In this document: piece after piece, positions 45,526-55,931 of the stretch
Layout: the number at the start of each line of letters is the position of its first letter
Numbering within the stretch: position 1 is the stretch's first letter
Origin: Brachybacterium fresconis
Lineage (GTDB): Bacteria > Actinomycetota > Actinomycetes > Actinomycetales > Dermabacteraceae
Reading direction: 5' to 3'
Assembly: GCF_017876515.1 (NCBI RefSeq)
Contig: NZ_JAGIOC010000001.1
Span: 4,464,001-4,528,000, forward strand
DNA: 64,000 bases
Position numbers and translations under genes: made by a program
The notes under the pieces: generated by a model
The model's database searches: none
Told to the model about the DNA's origin: nothing
The model's input: the letters and a program-made list of their open reading frames with translations, nothing else

Positions 45526-46218
45526 TCAGTGGAGGCCGGCTCCCTTGAGGATCCAGCTCTCGACCCCTGCGATGTGTGCGGCGGCGTGCACGCGGGCGAG
45601 GTCCCCGCGCCCCTGGCGCAGCGCGTCCAGGATCCGACGGTGCTCGGCCAGGGTGGAGTCCACGGCGGAATCCTCGGTGAGACCTCGCCATACGCGCGCC
45701 CGCGCCGTCGCGCTGGCGAGCCCTTCGAGCATCGAGGAGAGGTAGGCGTTGGGGCAGCGGCTGGTGATCAGCTGATGGAACTCGATGTCCGCCTGCACCA
45801 GCTCCTCGACGCTGGAGTGCTCGGAGAGATCGACCATCAGCTGCTCGAGACGGTCGAAGTCGTGCTCGCCGAGATGGGGGCAGGCCTGCTCCACCGCCGT
45901 GGGTTCCAGCAGTCGGCGCACCTCGAGGATCTGCTCCTCCCCGGAGCCGTGGTGGAGATCGAGGATGAAACCGAGCGATTCGACCAGCAGGCTCGGAGCG
46001 AGGGAGGTGACATAGGTGCCATCGCCCTGGCGCACGTCCAGCACACGGATCACGGACAGCGCCTTGACCGCCTCGCGCAGCGAATTGCGACTCACACCGA
46101 TCCGCTCGGAGAGCTCCTTCTCCGGCGGCAGGCGGTCGGCCGGGCCGAGCTCGCCGTCGATGATCATCTGCTTGATCGCGTCGATCGCACGATCCGTCAC
46201 GGCATGCGGTGCTGGCAT
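45526..46218 (-). CDS. FadR-type GntR regulator (FCD domain)
   Basis: The 230-residue repressor has a winged helix (about 8-70: LPPEKELSERIGVSRNSLREA) and a C-terminal all-helical FCD domain with metal-binding residues around DIEFHQLI and EHRRIL. It is convergent with the fucose operon, only 3 bp from the lactonase stop. It is the obvious candidate regulator, with a fucose-pathway intermediate as possible ligand. GGAC lies upstream of the ATG. Operator sites are not proven. Confidence 0.93.
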   Translation of the reverse strand: MPAPHAVTDRAIDAIKQMIIDGELGPADRLPPEKELSERIGVSRNSLREAVKALSVIRVLDVRQGDGTYVTSLAPSLLVESLGFILDLHHGSGEEQILEVRRLLEPTAVEQACPHLGEHDFDRLEQLMVDLSEHSSVEELVQADIEFHQLITSRCPNAYLSSMLEGLASATARARVWRGLTEDSAVDSTLAEHRRILDALRQGRGDLARVHAAAHIAGVESWILKGAGLH

Positions 46219-46559
46219 GGCGTCCTACTCCTCGCTGGGCCGGCGAAGGTGCCGGTCATCACCCGATCGATGCTAGTTCACGGGTGCCGCGCACCGGGCG
46301 CGGACCCGCCGATCCCTCCGGGGGAGCCTGATCGGGTCCCGCCGTCCACGTCTCATCCGCGCCCCTTCCGTGTCCCGCCCGCGCCCCATCCGTGTCCCGT
46401 CCGCGTCATGACCCGTCGCGCCGCGCTCGTGCCCGCGGTGCTCGCACGCTCGTGCCCGGGGCGCTCGCACGCTCGGTCACGCCCGCGGCGAACAGGCGGG
46501 GTATCCGCGTCGAACACGCGTAGTGTCGAGTCAACATCACCACCGGACGGGGGAGGACC
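46219..46559. promoter_or_regulatory. Divergent 341 bp gap: GntR-regulator and clpC promoters
   Basis: There is no convincing coding sequence. It contains two 22 bp imperfect direct repeats (around 46355-46400, built on GCGCCCC-TCCGTGTCCC) and a second repeat pair built on GCTCGCACGCTCG (about 46439-46474). Nearer clpC, TAGTGT at 46521-46526 is a likely -10, with no clear -35. A dyad TCGAACAC/GTGTCGA straddles it and could bind a heat-shock or Clp regulator. GGGGGAGGA precedes the clpC ATG. Confidence 0.45.
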
Positions 46560-49142
<2,583 letters not shown>

Positions 49143-49148
49143 TCGGTG

Positions 49149-49182
49149 CGAGCCGGTCCCGCCCCTCGGTGGGACCGGCTCG
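49149..49182 (+). terminator. clpC terminator hairpin
   Basis: A perfect 12 bp stem (49149-49160, 49171-49182) with a 10 nt loop, followed by a second small hairpin (49181-49197). Confidence 0.85.
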
Positions 49183-49392
49183 CCCGCTTCGCGGGCGATG
49201 CTGTGCACCGCTCGCGGATCGCCCGGTGCGGACCGGCCGTCGTGGACGGCCCGTCGCGGAGGGCGGATCATCCGTCGCGACGGCGCAGCTCCGGGCCCGT
49301 CCCGGGCACGACGCCGGTGAGCGCATCAGGGACGGAGCAGCACTCCGGCGCCGAATCCGGCCCGGACGCCGAGAAATCGGAGGAGAGGACGC

Positions 49393-50334
49393 ATGGGCGG
49401 ATCCATCGACTGGCTGCTGTCCCTGACCGGTCAGATCGAGGACTGGATCATGGGCGTCGCCGATGCCTGGTGGGTCTACCTGGTCGTCTATGGGTTCGCG
49501 GCCTTCGACGGCTTCTTCCCGACGGTGCCGAGCGAATCGACCATCGTCACCCTGTCCTCCCTGTGGTCCTCCTCGGGGCGCCCCCTGATCCTCCTGATCG
49601 GCTTCGCCGCCTGGATGGGCGCCTGGACCGGGGATAACCTCGGCTACTGGCTGGGCAGCAAGATCGGGTGGGAACGATTCAAATTCTTGCGCGAGGGCAA
49701 AGGACGCCGCGCCGTCGAGGCGGCCGACCGCGGGCTGCAGCGCCGCGCCCTGCTGTTCCTCATGACCGCCCGTTACATCCCCTTCGGCCGCACCGCGGTG
49801 AACCTGGTCGCCGGCGCCGTGCACTACCCGCACAAGGAGTTCTGGCCGCGCTCGCTGCTGTCCACCTTCGTGTGGGCCGCCTACTCCTGCGCGATCGGCG
49901 CCATCGCCGGAGCCTGGTTCGGCGAGCACCATCTGCTCGCGATCACAGCCGCTCTGATCGCGGCCGTCGTGCTCGCCCTCATCGTGGAGCGCCTGATCGC
50001 GGCCATGCACCGGATCCTGGACCGCCGGGCCGAGCGCCGCGGAGAGGTCCTCGAGGACCGACTGGGCATGGAGGGATCCTCCGAGGCCGTCGCCGACGAT
50101 CACGAGGACACGACCCGCGACGACCCCGAGCACCTCGCCCACGAACGGAGCCACCGGGATCAGGCTCCGGGGGACCGGGGCCCCGAGACCCCGGGCCCGG
50201 CGGATCGGGGCCATCACGATCGGGGCGCAGAGGGCCGCGGCGATCAGGACAGCGAACTCGAGGACGGACATAACTGCGCCGACGAGGTGGATGCCACGCC
50301 ACTGTCCTCCCAGGGACAGGACAGCCCGGCATGA
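49393..50334 (+). CDS. DedA-family (SNARE-associated) membrane protein
   Basis: The 313-residue polytopic protein has the DedA pattern: GFFPTVPSEST (re-entrant loop, about 47-57), GDNLGYWLGSKIG, and the second re-entrant segment RYIPFGRTAVNLVAGA. Four to five hydrophobic helices end near residue 205. The remaining about 105 residues are a hydrophilic tail rich in Asp, Glu, Arg and Pro. DedA proteins act in lipid-carrier or phospholipid flipping and membrane homeostasis. GGAGAGGA lies 4 nt before the ATG. It overlaps the next gene by 4 bp. Confidence 0.93.
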   Translation: MGGSIDWLLSLTGQIEDWIMGVADAWWVYLVVYGFAAFDGFFPTVPSESTIVTLSSLWSSSGRPLILLIGFAAWMGAWTGDNLGYWLGSKIGWERFKFLREGKGRRAVEAADRGLQRRALLFLMTARYIPFGRTAVNLVAGAVHYPHKEFWPRSLLSTFVWAAYSCAIGAIAGAWFGEHHLLAITAALIAAVVLALIVERLIAAMHRILDRRAERRGEVLEDRLGMEGSSEAVADDHEDTTRDDPEHLAHERSHRDQAPGDRGPETPGPADRGHHDRGAEGRGDQDSELEDGHNCADEVDATPLSSQGQDSPA

Positions 50335-50840
50335 GCCCCACCATTCGCCCGGCCCTGCCGGCCGACGTCCGAGACATCAACGCTCTCGTCGAGCCGATGA
50401 CTCACACCGGCATCCTGCTGGGCAAGGACCTGGTCTCCTACTACGAGGCGGTCCAGGAGTTCCTCGTCGCCGTCGACGACGAGGGCACCGTCGTCGGCTG
50501 CGGCGCCCTGCACATCATGTGGGAGGACCTCGCCGAGGTGCGCACCCTCGCCGTCCGCGATGACCAGCGCGGCACCGGGCTGGGTCACCGGATGCTGACC
50601 GCGCTGCTGGAGCGTGCGGCCCAGCTCGGGCTCAGTCGGGTGTTCTGCCTGACCTTCGAGGTCGAGTTCTTCTCCCGCCACGGGTTCGAGGTGATGGCCG
50701 ACGAGGTCGCCCCCGAGATCTACAACCAGCTGCTGCGATCGCCCGACGAGGGCATCGCCGAGTTCCTCGACCTCGCCCGCGTCAAGCCCAACACCCTCGG
50801 CAACACCCGGATGATCACCACGCTCGGCACCGCCGGTTGA
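50331..50840 (+). CDS. GNAT acetyltransferase, N-acetylglutamate-synthase type
   Basis: The 169-residue single GNAT domain starts TIRPALPADVRDINALVEP and has the acetyl-CoA loop VRDDQRGTGLGHRML (about 78-92) and the motif FFSRHGFE. The pattern matches the stand-alone actinobacterial ArgA-like N-acetylglutamate synthase, the first step of arginine synthesis. No other arg genes are adjacent, so function is by family only. The ATG overlaps the DedA stop (ATGA). Confidence 0.87.
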   Translation: MSPTIRPALPADVRDINALVEPMTHTGILLGKDLVSYYEAVQEFLVAVDDEGTVVGCGALHIMWEDLAEVRTLAVRDDQRGTGLGHRMLTALLERAAQLGLSRVFCLTFEVEFFSRHGFEVMADEVAPEIYNQLLRSPDEGIAEFLDLARVKPNTLGNTRMITTLGTAG

Positions 50841-50885
50841 TCAGTGGCCGGGGGCGGCAGAACGACCGCTGACGGGAACGTTCAG

Positions 50886-50934
50886 TCGCGAGACGCGAGA
50901 CGCGAGACGCGAGACGCGAGTCGTGAGTCGTGAG
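50886..50934. repeat. Seven tandem heptanucleotide repeats between convergent genes
   Basis: The unit WCGYGAG (ACGCGAG with TCGCGAG and TCGTGAG variants) occurs seven times without interruption. It lies between the acetyltransferase and mutY 3' ends. No other terminator is clear there. Confidence 0.9.
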
Positions 50935-50945
50935 ACGCGGTCCGT

Positions 50946-51791
50946 TCAGGGCAGGCGCAGCTGCTCGCCGATTCGTGCCGCGAGTCCGTCCTGGACCAGG
51001 GACGCGGTGCAGCGCTCCACCCGGGCCGGATCCGACGGGTCCAGGGCGAGCAGATCAGCGGAGGCCGCCTCGCCGTCACGCCGCAGCACCGCCATGATCT
51101 TCCCGCGCATCTGCCGGTCGGTCCCCTCGAAACGCTGCGGCCGTCGACCGTCCTGAACGGAGGGGGGCATTCCCGCCGCGTACCAGGCGCATCCGGCCTC
51201 GGCCAGCGGACACCGCTCGCACTGCGGCGAGCGCGCCGTGCACACCAATGCTCCCAGCTCCATGACCGCCTGGTTCCACGCGACGGAGCGCTTCGGCTCG
51301 GCCGGCAGACTCCGGGTGGCCAGCGCCCGCTCGGCCGCGGAGTACGAGGGGTCCGGCAGCGCCCGGCCGCGGACGCTGCGCGCGAGCACCCGACGAATGT
51401 TGGTGTCGGCCACCACGGCGCGCCCGTGGTGGGCGAAGGCCGTGACGGCGGCGGCCGTGTACTCGCCGATGCCGGGCAGGGAGTGCAGGGACTCGAGGCC
51501 GCGGGGCACCGCTCCGCCGTGCTCACGGACGATGGCGCGCGCGCACTCCTGCAGGCGCAGCGCCCGCCGCGGGTAGCCGAGCCGGTCCCAGCGGCGCAGC
51601 ACCTCGGCCGTCGGCGCATCGGCGAGATCGGCGGGCGTGGGCCACTGCTCCATCCAGTCGACCCAGCGGGGCAGGACCCGGACCACCGGGGTCTGCTGCA
51701 GCATGACCTCGGAGACGAGGATCGCCCAGGGCGAGGTGCCCGGGCGCCGCCAGGGGAGATCGCGGCCCTGGACCGAGAACCAGTCGATCAC
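50946..51791 (-). CDS. mutY: A/G-specific adenine glycosylase
   Basis: Removes adenine opposite 8-oxoguanine. The 281-residue protein has LPWRRPGTSPWAILVSEVML with the QQT motif (about 12-34), the helix-hairpin-helix LPGIGEYTAAAV with catalytic Asp in VVADTNIRRVLAR, and the Fe-S ligands in CTARSPQCERCPLAEAGC. It lacks most of the C-terminal Nudix-like 8-oxoG domain of E. coli MutY, as in other short actinobacterial forms. The GTG at 51791 is the first in-frame start; open frame continues upstream without another start codon. Confidence 0.94.
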   Translation of the reverse strand: MIDWFSVQGRDLPWRRPGTSPWAILVSEVMLQQTPVVRVLPRWVDWMEQWPTPADLADAPTAEVLRRWDRLGYPRRALRLQECARAIVREHGGAVPRGLESLHSLPGIGEYTAAAVTAFAHHGRAVVADTNIRRVLARSVRGRALPDPSYSAAERALATRSLPAEPKRSVAWNQAVMELGALVCTARSPQCERCPLAEAGCAWYAAGMPPSVQDGRRPQRFEGTDRQMRGKIMAVLRRDGEAASADLLALDPSDPARVERCTASLVQDGLAARIGEQLRLP

Positions 51792-51844
51792 GTCGTCGAT
51801 GACCTGATCGTCGGCCCGGTCCCCGGGGAGGGGCGTGCGATGAC

Positions 51845-51882
51845 CGACGCGGGACGGGACCTCTCGGTCCCGCCCCGCGTCG
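51845..51882 (-). terminator. mscL terminator hairpin
   Basis: A 17 bp stem with one mismatch (51845-51861, 51866-51882) and a TCTC loop lies 35 nt beyond the mscL stop and upstream of mutY on the minus strand. Confidence 0.75.
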
Positions 51883-51916
51883 AGGGAGTGAGGTGCCGGA
51901 GCACCTGGTCCGTGTG

Positions 51917-52345
51917 TCAGGCCTGCGGCCCTGCCTGGGGGTCGGAGGACGGATCGCGCTGCGCCGACAGCAGATCGCGGATCTCGGTGAGCAGCAGGAT
52001 GTCCTCGGACAGGGGAGTCTCCTCCTCCTCGGGGAGACCGCGGCGCCGGCGGTCCAGGGCGCGCGCCTTGGATATCGGCAGCACGAAGACGAAGTACACG
52101 ACCGCCGCCGTGATGAGGAAGGCGATGACCGCGGAGAGGATCGCCCCGACGTCGACCCTCGTCGATTCATTGGTGATCAGGAATGCGAGGCCATGGACGT
52201 TGCCGCCGCCGAAGACATTGATGATGGGCTGGATCAGGCTGTCCACGAAGGCCCCGATCAGCGCGGTGAACGCGGAGCCGATGACGAGACCGACCGCGAG
52301 ATCGATGACGTTGCCCTGCATGATGAAGTCCTTGAAACCCTTCAT
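51917..52345 (-). CDS. mscL: Large-conductance mechanosensitive channel
   Basis: The 142-residue osmotic safety valve has the conserved N-terminal amphipathic helix and TM1 (MKGFKDFIMQGNVIDLAVG, then LVIGSAFTALI, about 1-45), a periplasmic loop, TM2 (about 68-92, ILSAVIAFLITAAVVYFVFV) and a cytoplasmic helical bundle with charged tail. AAGGAT precedes the ATG. It lies in a minus-strand run with the SAF-domain and FmdB genes, a gene order seen in other actinobacteria. Confidence 0.97.
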   Translation of the reverse strand: MKGFKDFIMQGNVIDLAVGLVIGSAFTALIGAFVDSLIQPIINVFGGGNVHGLAFLITNESTRVDVGAILSAVIAFLITAAVVYFVFVLPISKARALDRRRRGLPEEEETPLSEDILLLTEIRDLLSAQRDPSSDPQAGPQA

Positions 52346-52405
52346 GGGTCATCCTTACTGGGAAATGGGATCGGAATCATGTCACCGAGGCGACACTTCG
52401 GGACT

Positions 52406-53038
52406 CTAGCCGACTATCGAGACCGATACCCACCCCTCCCTCAGGGCGTGAGCGACTTCTCGTGCGCGGGGCCGCTCGACGGAGACCAGCACCTGCGCCG
52501 TCCCGGCCGTGCCCTGTCCGAGCACGTCCTCGGTGCCCCCGGCGTCCGGAGGCTCGACGACGACGGCGGGGACAGCGGTCACGGAGGCCGGATCGGGGCC
52601 CGAGGTGAGGACGTCGAGATGCGCCCCGGGGACCAGGCGCGGCACCAGCACGGCCGGCACGGGCAGCGCCATCAGTGCGGAATCCTCGGGGATCGCCGCC
52701 GCGCCGTCCCCGATGAGCAGGCCGGGCAGCAGCGGGGTCCGGGCGGTGACGTCGAGGGCGACTTCGCGGCCCACGAGCTGCTCCGGTGCGCCGGCGCTGC
52801 CCGACGGGACGAGCTCGGCGGCGACCCGCACCGTGGCCAGGTGCCGCTCGGTCAGGACCGTCCCGGCCGACAGGTCCTCCGCCGCGGTCACCACCGGGAC
52901 GCCGCGCGTGCCCGGTGGCAGCAGGGAGGGGACGAGCAGAGCCAGGGCCAGGGCGAGGGAGAGCACGATCAGCGTGCGGCGACGGCGGCGCAGGGCGCGC
53001 CGCCAGGTGGGCACGGAGGCGCGGATCCGGGTGAGCAT
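52406..53038 (-). CDS. SAF-domain (CpaB/RcpC-like) membrane protein
   Basis: The 210-residue protein has a basic N-terminus, one membrane helix (about 24-42) and an extracytoplasmic SAF domain (about 48-110: VVTAAEDLSAGTVLTERHL). CpaB-type SAF proteins act in Flp pilus assembly, but no pilus genes are present, and an orphan SAF protein beside mscL is common in actinobacteria. The ATG has TAGGTT 6 nt upstream, a leaderless signature. Confidence 0.85.
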   Translation of the reverse strand: MLTRIRASVPTWRRALRRRRRTLIVLSLALALALLVPSLLPPGTRGVPVVTAAEDLSAGTVLTERHLATVRVAAELVPSGSAGAPEQLVGREVALDVTARTPLLPGLLIGDGAAAIPEDSALMALPVPAVLVPRLVPGAHLDVLTSGPDPASVTAVPAVVVEPPDAGGTEDVLGQGTAGTAQVLVSVERPRAREVAHALREGWVSVSIVG

Positions 53039-53044
53039 GGCTCG

Positions 53045-53050
53045 AACCTA
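53045..53050 (-). promoter_or_regulatory. -10 element for leaderless SAF-domain gene
   Basis: TAGGTT on the minus strand is 6 nt from the ATG at 53038. Confidence 0.6.
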
Positions 53051-53118
53051 GACGGCGCCCGGCCCGTCCGCCCGCCGTGCGGGCGCGCTGTGGATGACGG
53101 GGCGCTGGGGAGGAAGGG

Positions 53119-53502
53119 TCAGGAGGAGGAGGCTGCTGCGGCCGCCGGCTGCGCGCTCGCGGAGGAGCTGCCGCCGGTGGAGGACCCGGACGTGGACGAG
53201 CCGCTGCCGGCCGCGCCGTCCGCGGAGGAGCCGGTCGAGGACGCGCCGTCGGACGCCGCGGAGGATCCGTCGGAGGAGCCACCGCTCGAGGAGCCCGAGG
53301 AGGACTGCGAGGACGTTGCGGAGTTCGCGGAGTCGGTGGAGTAGAAGCCGGATCCCTTGAACACGATGCCCACCGAGTCGAAGACCTTCCGCAGCGCATC
53401 CTGCGTGCACTCGGGGCAGGTCACCAGCGAGTCCTCGCTGAAGCTCTGGTACTGCTCGAAGCGGTGCCCGCAGCTCTTGCAGGCGTAGACATAGGTGGGC
53501 AC
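53119..53502 (-). CDS. FmdB-family zinc-ribbon protein with long Ser/Gly tail
   Basis: The 127-residue protein starts PTYVYACKSCGHRFEQYQSF and has paired CxxC motifs (CKSCG, CPECT) forming a zinc ribbon (about 7-35). The short FmdB domain ends with GIVFKGSGFYSTD near residue 56. The remaining about 70 residues are low-complexity Ser/Gly/Ala with no charged residues except a few Asp. The GTG start has GGAGG upstream. The role of FmdB proteins is regulatory by annotation only. Confidence 0.88.
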   Translation of the reverse strand: MPTYVYACKSCGHRFEQYQSFSEDSLVTCPECTQDALRKVFDSVGIVFKGSGFYSTDSANSATSSQSSSGSSSGGSSDGSSAASDGASSTGSSADGAAGSGSSTSGSSTGGSSSASAQPAAAAASSS

Positions 53503-53585
53503 GAGGCATCCTCCGGGATCTTCTCTCAGCGGCCGCTGCTGCGGCGACCGGAGCGATTCTACGTCCGCGAGGCGGGATCCGGGCC

Positions 53586-54254
53586 TCAGGAGCCCTCGAT
53601 CGTGATCAAGCGGACGAGCCCGTCGGCCGTCAGGACGACGGGGATCGGCACATCGTGCTCCCCGCGCGGCAGGGTGCCCGCCTCCAGCAGCTCGTCGGGG
53701 TGGATCACCGTGACCACGTGGGTGTCCGCGCCCGCTGCGGACAGGGCACGGTCGTAGTAACCGGCGCCGTGCCCGATCCGGGTCCCCGAGCGGTCCACCG
53801 CCACGGCCGGGGTCAGCACGAGGACGGCATCGGCGAGCGCATCGGGGCCGAGGCGCTCCCCGTCGGGCTCCGGGCCGAAGCCCCGTCCCGGGGACGGGAG
53901 GAAGGGGGAGAGGCCGTCCCAGGTGATCCACTCGAGCCGGCGCCCCGCGGAGGCCGGGAAGATCATCCGGGCCCCGGCCGCGACGAGCTCGTCGACCAGG
54001 GGCATGACGTCGGCCTCGAGCGGCGAGGGGTGGTACGCCGCCACCAGCGGTTCTCTGCTCTCGTCGCCTCCGTCCGCCGCAGCGAGGGCGGCCCCGCGGA
54101 CCTGCGCGAGCAGCGGGGCGGCATGGTCGATCAGCTGCTGCGCCTCCCGGGCCCGACGGGCGCCGCCGACCTCGCCTTGGTAGGTGCGGGAGCGGCGGCC
54201 GCGCAGCTCGGTGCGCAGCTGTTTCTTGCGAGCCGTCATCGCCTCGGTGTCCAT
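53586..54254 (-). CDS. 5-formyltetrahydrofolate cyclo-ligase
   Basis: Converts 5-formyl-THF to methenyl-THF with ATP. The 222-residue protein begins with a basic helix (TARKKQLRTELRGRR) and ends with the conserved nucleotide/folate site VDRSGTRIGHGAGYYDRAL and the HPDELL segment. The ATG at 54254 is preferred because the N-terminal basic helix then lies at the expected place; 54299 is an upstream alternative. It is divergent from the RimJ-like gene, as in mycobacteria. Confidence 0.92.
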   Translation of the reverse strand: MDTEAMTARKKQLRTELRGRRSRTYQGEVGGARRAREAQQLIDHAAPLLAQVRGAALAAADGGDESREPLVAAYHPSPLEADVMPLVDELVAAGARMIFPASAGRRLEWITWDGLSPFLPSPGRGFGPEPDGERLGPDALADAVLVLTPAVAVDRSGTRIGHGAGYYDRALSAAGADTHVVTVIHPDELLEAGTLPRGEHDVPIPVVLTADGLVRLITIEGS

Positions 54255-54370
54255 GTCCCCAGACTCCCATATCGGGCATCCGACGGAGCGCATGCGCACG
54301 GCCGAGGGTCAGCGCCTGCGCACGCCCGAGGGCCGCAGCGTCCGCGCACGCTCCGGCCCGGCGCGCCGTC

Positions 54371-54376
54371 TACGAT
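54371..54376 (+). promoter_or_regulatory. -10 element for leaderless RimJ-like gene
   Basis: TACGAT is followed by GGCGCG and ATG. The same 15-base arrangement recurs on the minus strand before the gene starting at 62912. Confidence 0.65.
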
Positions 54377-54382
54377 GGCGCG

Positions 54383-55009
54383 ATGGTTCACGTCTGGCCG
54401 CTCACCCTGCGCGACGGGGAGCTCTCGCTGCGGCCCCTGCGTCGGCGGGACCGCCCCGAGTTCGAGCGCCTGCGCGAGCGCAACCGGGACTGGCTGCGGC
54501 CGTGGGATGCCACCGACCCCGAGCGTGCCGCTCGGCAGCTGCCGTTCACCGCCCTGCGCCGATGGAACGACCAGCAGGCCCGGCACGGCTGGTACCTGCC
54601 GCTGACGATCATCGCCCGCGGTCGCCTCGCGGGGCAGATCACGGCCGGCCCGATCCAGTACGGGGCGCTGCGCTCGACGGTGCTGGGCTACTGGATCGAC
54701 CGCGAGCGGGCCGGGGCCGGTCTGGCCCCGCGCGCGACGGCGCTGATGATCGACCATCTCTTCGCCGAGCTCGGCCTGCATCGCATCGAGGTCACGGTGC
54801 GCCCCGAGAACACGGCGAGCCTGCGCGTGGTGGAGAAGCTGCACCTGCGTCCCGAGGGCCTGCGACGCTCGGCGATCCATGTCGACGGTGCCTGGCGGGA
54901 CCATCTGGTGTTCGCGCTCACCGCCGAGGAAGTGGCCACGGGCGCGGACGGCCGCGGGGTGCTCGCCCGGCTGCATCGCGAGTTCCCTTCCGACACGCCC
55001 ACGGGATGA
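54383..55009 (+). CDS. RimJ-like GNAT acetyltransferase
   Basis: The 208-residue GNAT protein is of the ribosomal-protein-alanine N-acetyltransferase type. It begins LTLRDGELSLRPLRRRDRPEF and has GYWIDRERAGAGLAPRATAL (acetyl-CoA loop, about 96-115), HRIEVTVRPENTASLRVVEKL and a C-terminal DGAWRDHLVFAL. The substrate is presumably a protein N-terminus but is not proven. The neighbourhood (5-FCL divergent, membrane protein downstream) mirrors the mycobacterial rimJ region without galU and moeA. Confidence 0.88.
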   Translation: MVHVWPLTLRDGELSLRPLRRRDRPEFERLRERNRDWLRPWDATDPERAARQLPFTALRRWNDQQARHGWYLPLTIIARGRLAGQITAGPIQYGALRSTVLGYWIDRERAGAGLAPRATALMIDHLFAELGLHRIEVTVRPENTASLRVVEKLHLRPEGLRRSAIHVDGAWRDHLVFALTAEEVATGADGRGVLARLHREFPSDTPTG

Positions 55010-55033
55010 CCAGGGAAATCACATCGTTGTCAT

Positions 55034-55039
55034 TACTGT
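55034..55039 (+). promoter_or_regulatory. -10 element for leaderless membrane-protein gene
   Basis: TACTGT is followed by 6 nt and the GTG at 55046. Confidence 0.6.
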
Positions 55040-55045
55040 AGCGGT

Positions 55046-55930
55046 GTGGAGTCGATCAATCTCGGAGCCGTCCTCTTCGGCCTTCTGCTGCTGCTGTGGG
55101 TGGCCTACGCCCTGCCGCGCACCGCGCGCCGGCGCGACGTCATGGGCCGTGCCCGCGCCGCCGAGCTCACCGAGATGACCGCGGAGGCCCGGGACCTGTC
55201 CGAGGCCGTCCACACCCGCCGCTCCTCCCGTGAGGTGAATGCCGCCATGCCCCAGGACCGCCTGCTCCTGCGACCCGCCGATCCCACCAGCCGCCCCCGC
55301 TTCGACGCCGTCCCCGGCACTCGCATCGACGTCCTCGAGGAGAGGGCGCGCTCGCGGCGGGCGATGCGGACCGTGCTCGCCCTGCTGGCCGTGGGCACCG
55401 TCGGCCTGATCGGTCTCGCCCTCGCGCAGGCCATCGCCTGGTGGGTGCCGCTGATCGCGGTCGCCGGCCTCGCCGTGTACCTCGTCGGCCTGCGCCGCGC
55501 CGAGCTCGAGCGCCGCGCCCGCACCACCCGCACCGCCACCCGGGCCCGCCAGGAGCGTGCCGAGCGGGAGACGGCCCGTCGGGCAGATGCCGCGAGGACC
55601 GCTGCCCCCGTCGCGGAGCCGGCGACCCCGCCCGCCCGTGCCGAGACGTCCGTCCGACGTGAACCGCTGGAGACCACCGCGGAGCGCGCCGCCCACCAGG
55701 TCTCCGCGCCGGGGGAGTGGACGCCCCGACCCGTTCCACGCCCCACCTACACCCTGGGCGGCGAGGTCGACGACCTCGCCAGTCGGCACGCCGCCCACCG
55801 GGAGAGCATGCGTGCCACGTCCGTCCCGCTCGAGAGCGAGGGGGTCGAGGAGCTCGAGGCGGCCGACGAGACCTACGCTCCCGCGCAGGACCTGCGGCTC
55901 GACGAGATCCTCGCCCGCCGCCGCGCCTGA
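55046..55930 (+). CDS. Actinobacterial two-segment membrane protein downstream of rimJ
   Basis: The 294-residue protein has an N-terminal helix (about 5-22), a long cytoplasmic region, two close helices (about 109-127 and 131-148) and an Arg/Ala/Thr-rich coiled tail to residue about 200. The C-terminus includes short conserved motifs (TYTLGGEVDDLASRHAAHRE). Position after a RimJ-like gene corresponds to the Rv0996/GlpR-type division-associated membrane proteins; homology is suspected, not shown. The GTG start follows TACTGT by 6 nt. Confidence 0.78.
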   Translation: MESINLGAVLFGLLLLLWVAYALPRTARRRDVMGRARAAELTEMTAEARDLSEAVHTRRSSREVNAAMPQDRLLLRPADPTSRPRFDAVPGTRIDVLEERARSRRAMRTVLALLAVGTVGLIGLALAQAIAWWVPLIAVAGLAVYLVGLRRAELERRARTTRTATRARQERAERETARRADAARTAAPVAEPATPPARAETSVRREPLETTAERAAHQVSAPGEWTPRPVPRPTYTLGGEVDDLASRHAAHRESMRATSVPLESEGVEELEAADETYAPAQDLRLDEILARRRA

Positions 55931-55931
55931 G

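Noticed and set aside
46500-46530. HspR/HAIR or LexA box before clpC
   Set aside because: The dyad there does not match CTTGAGT-N7-ACTCAAG or TCGAAC-N4-GTTCGA well enough to name it.
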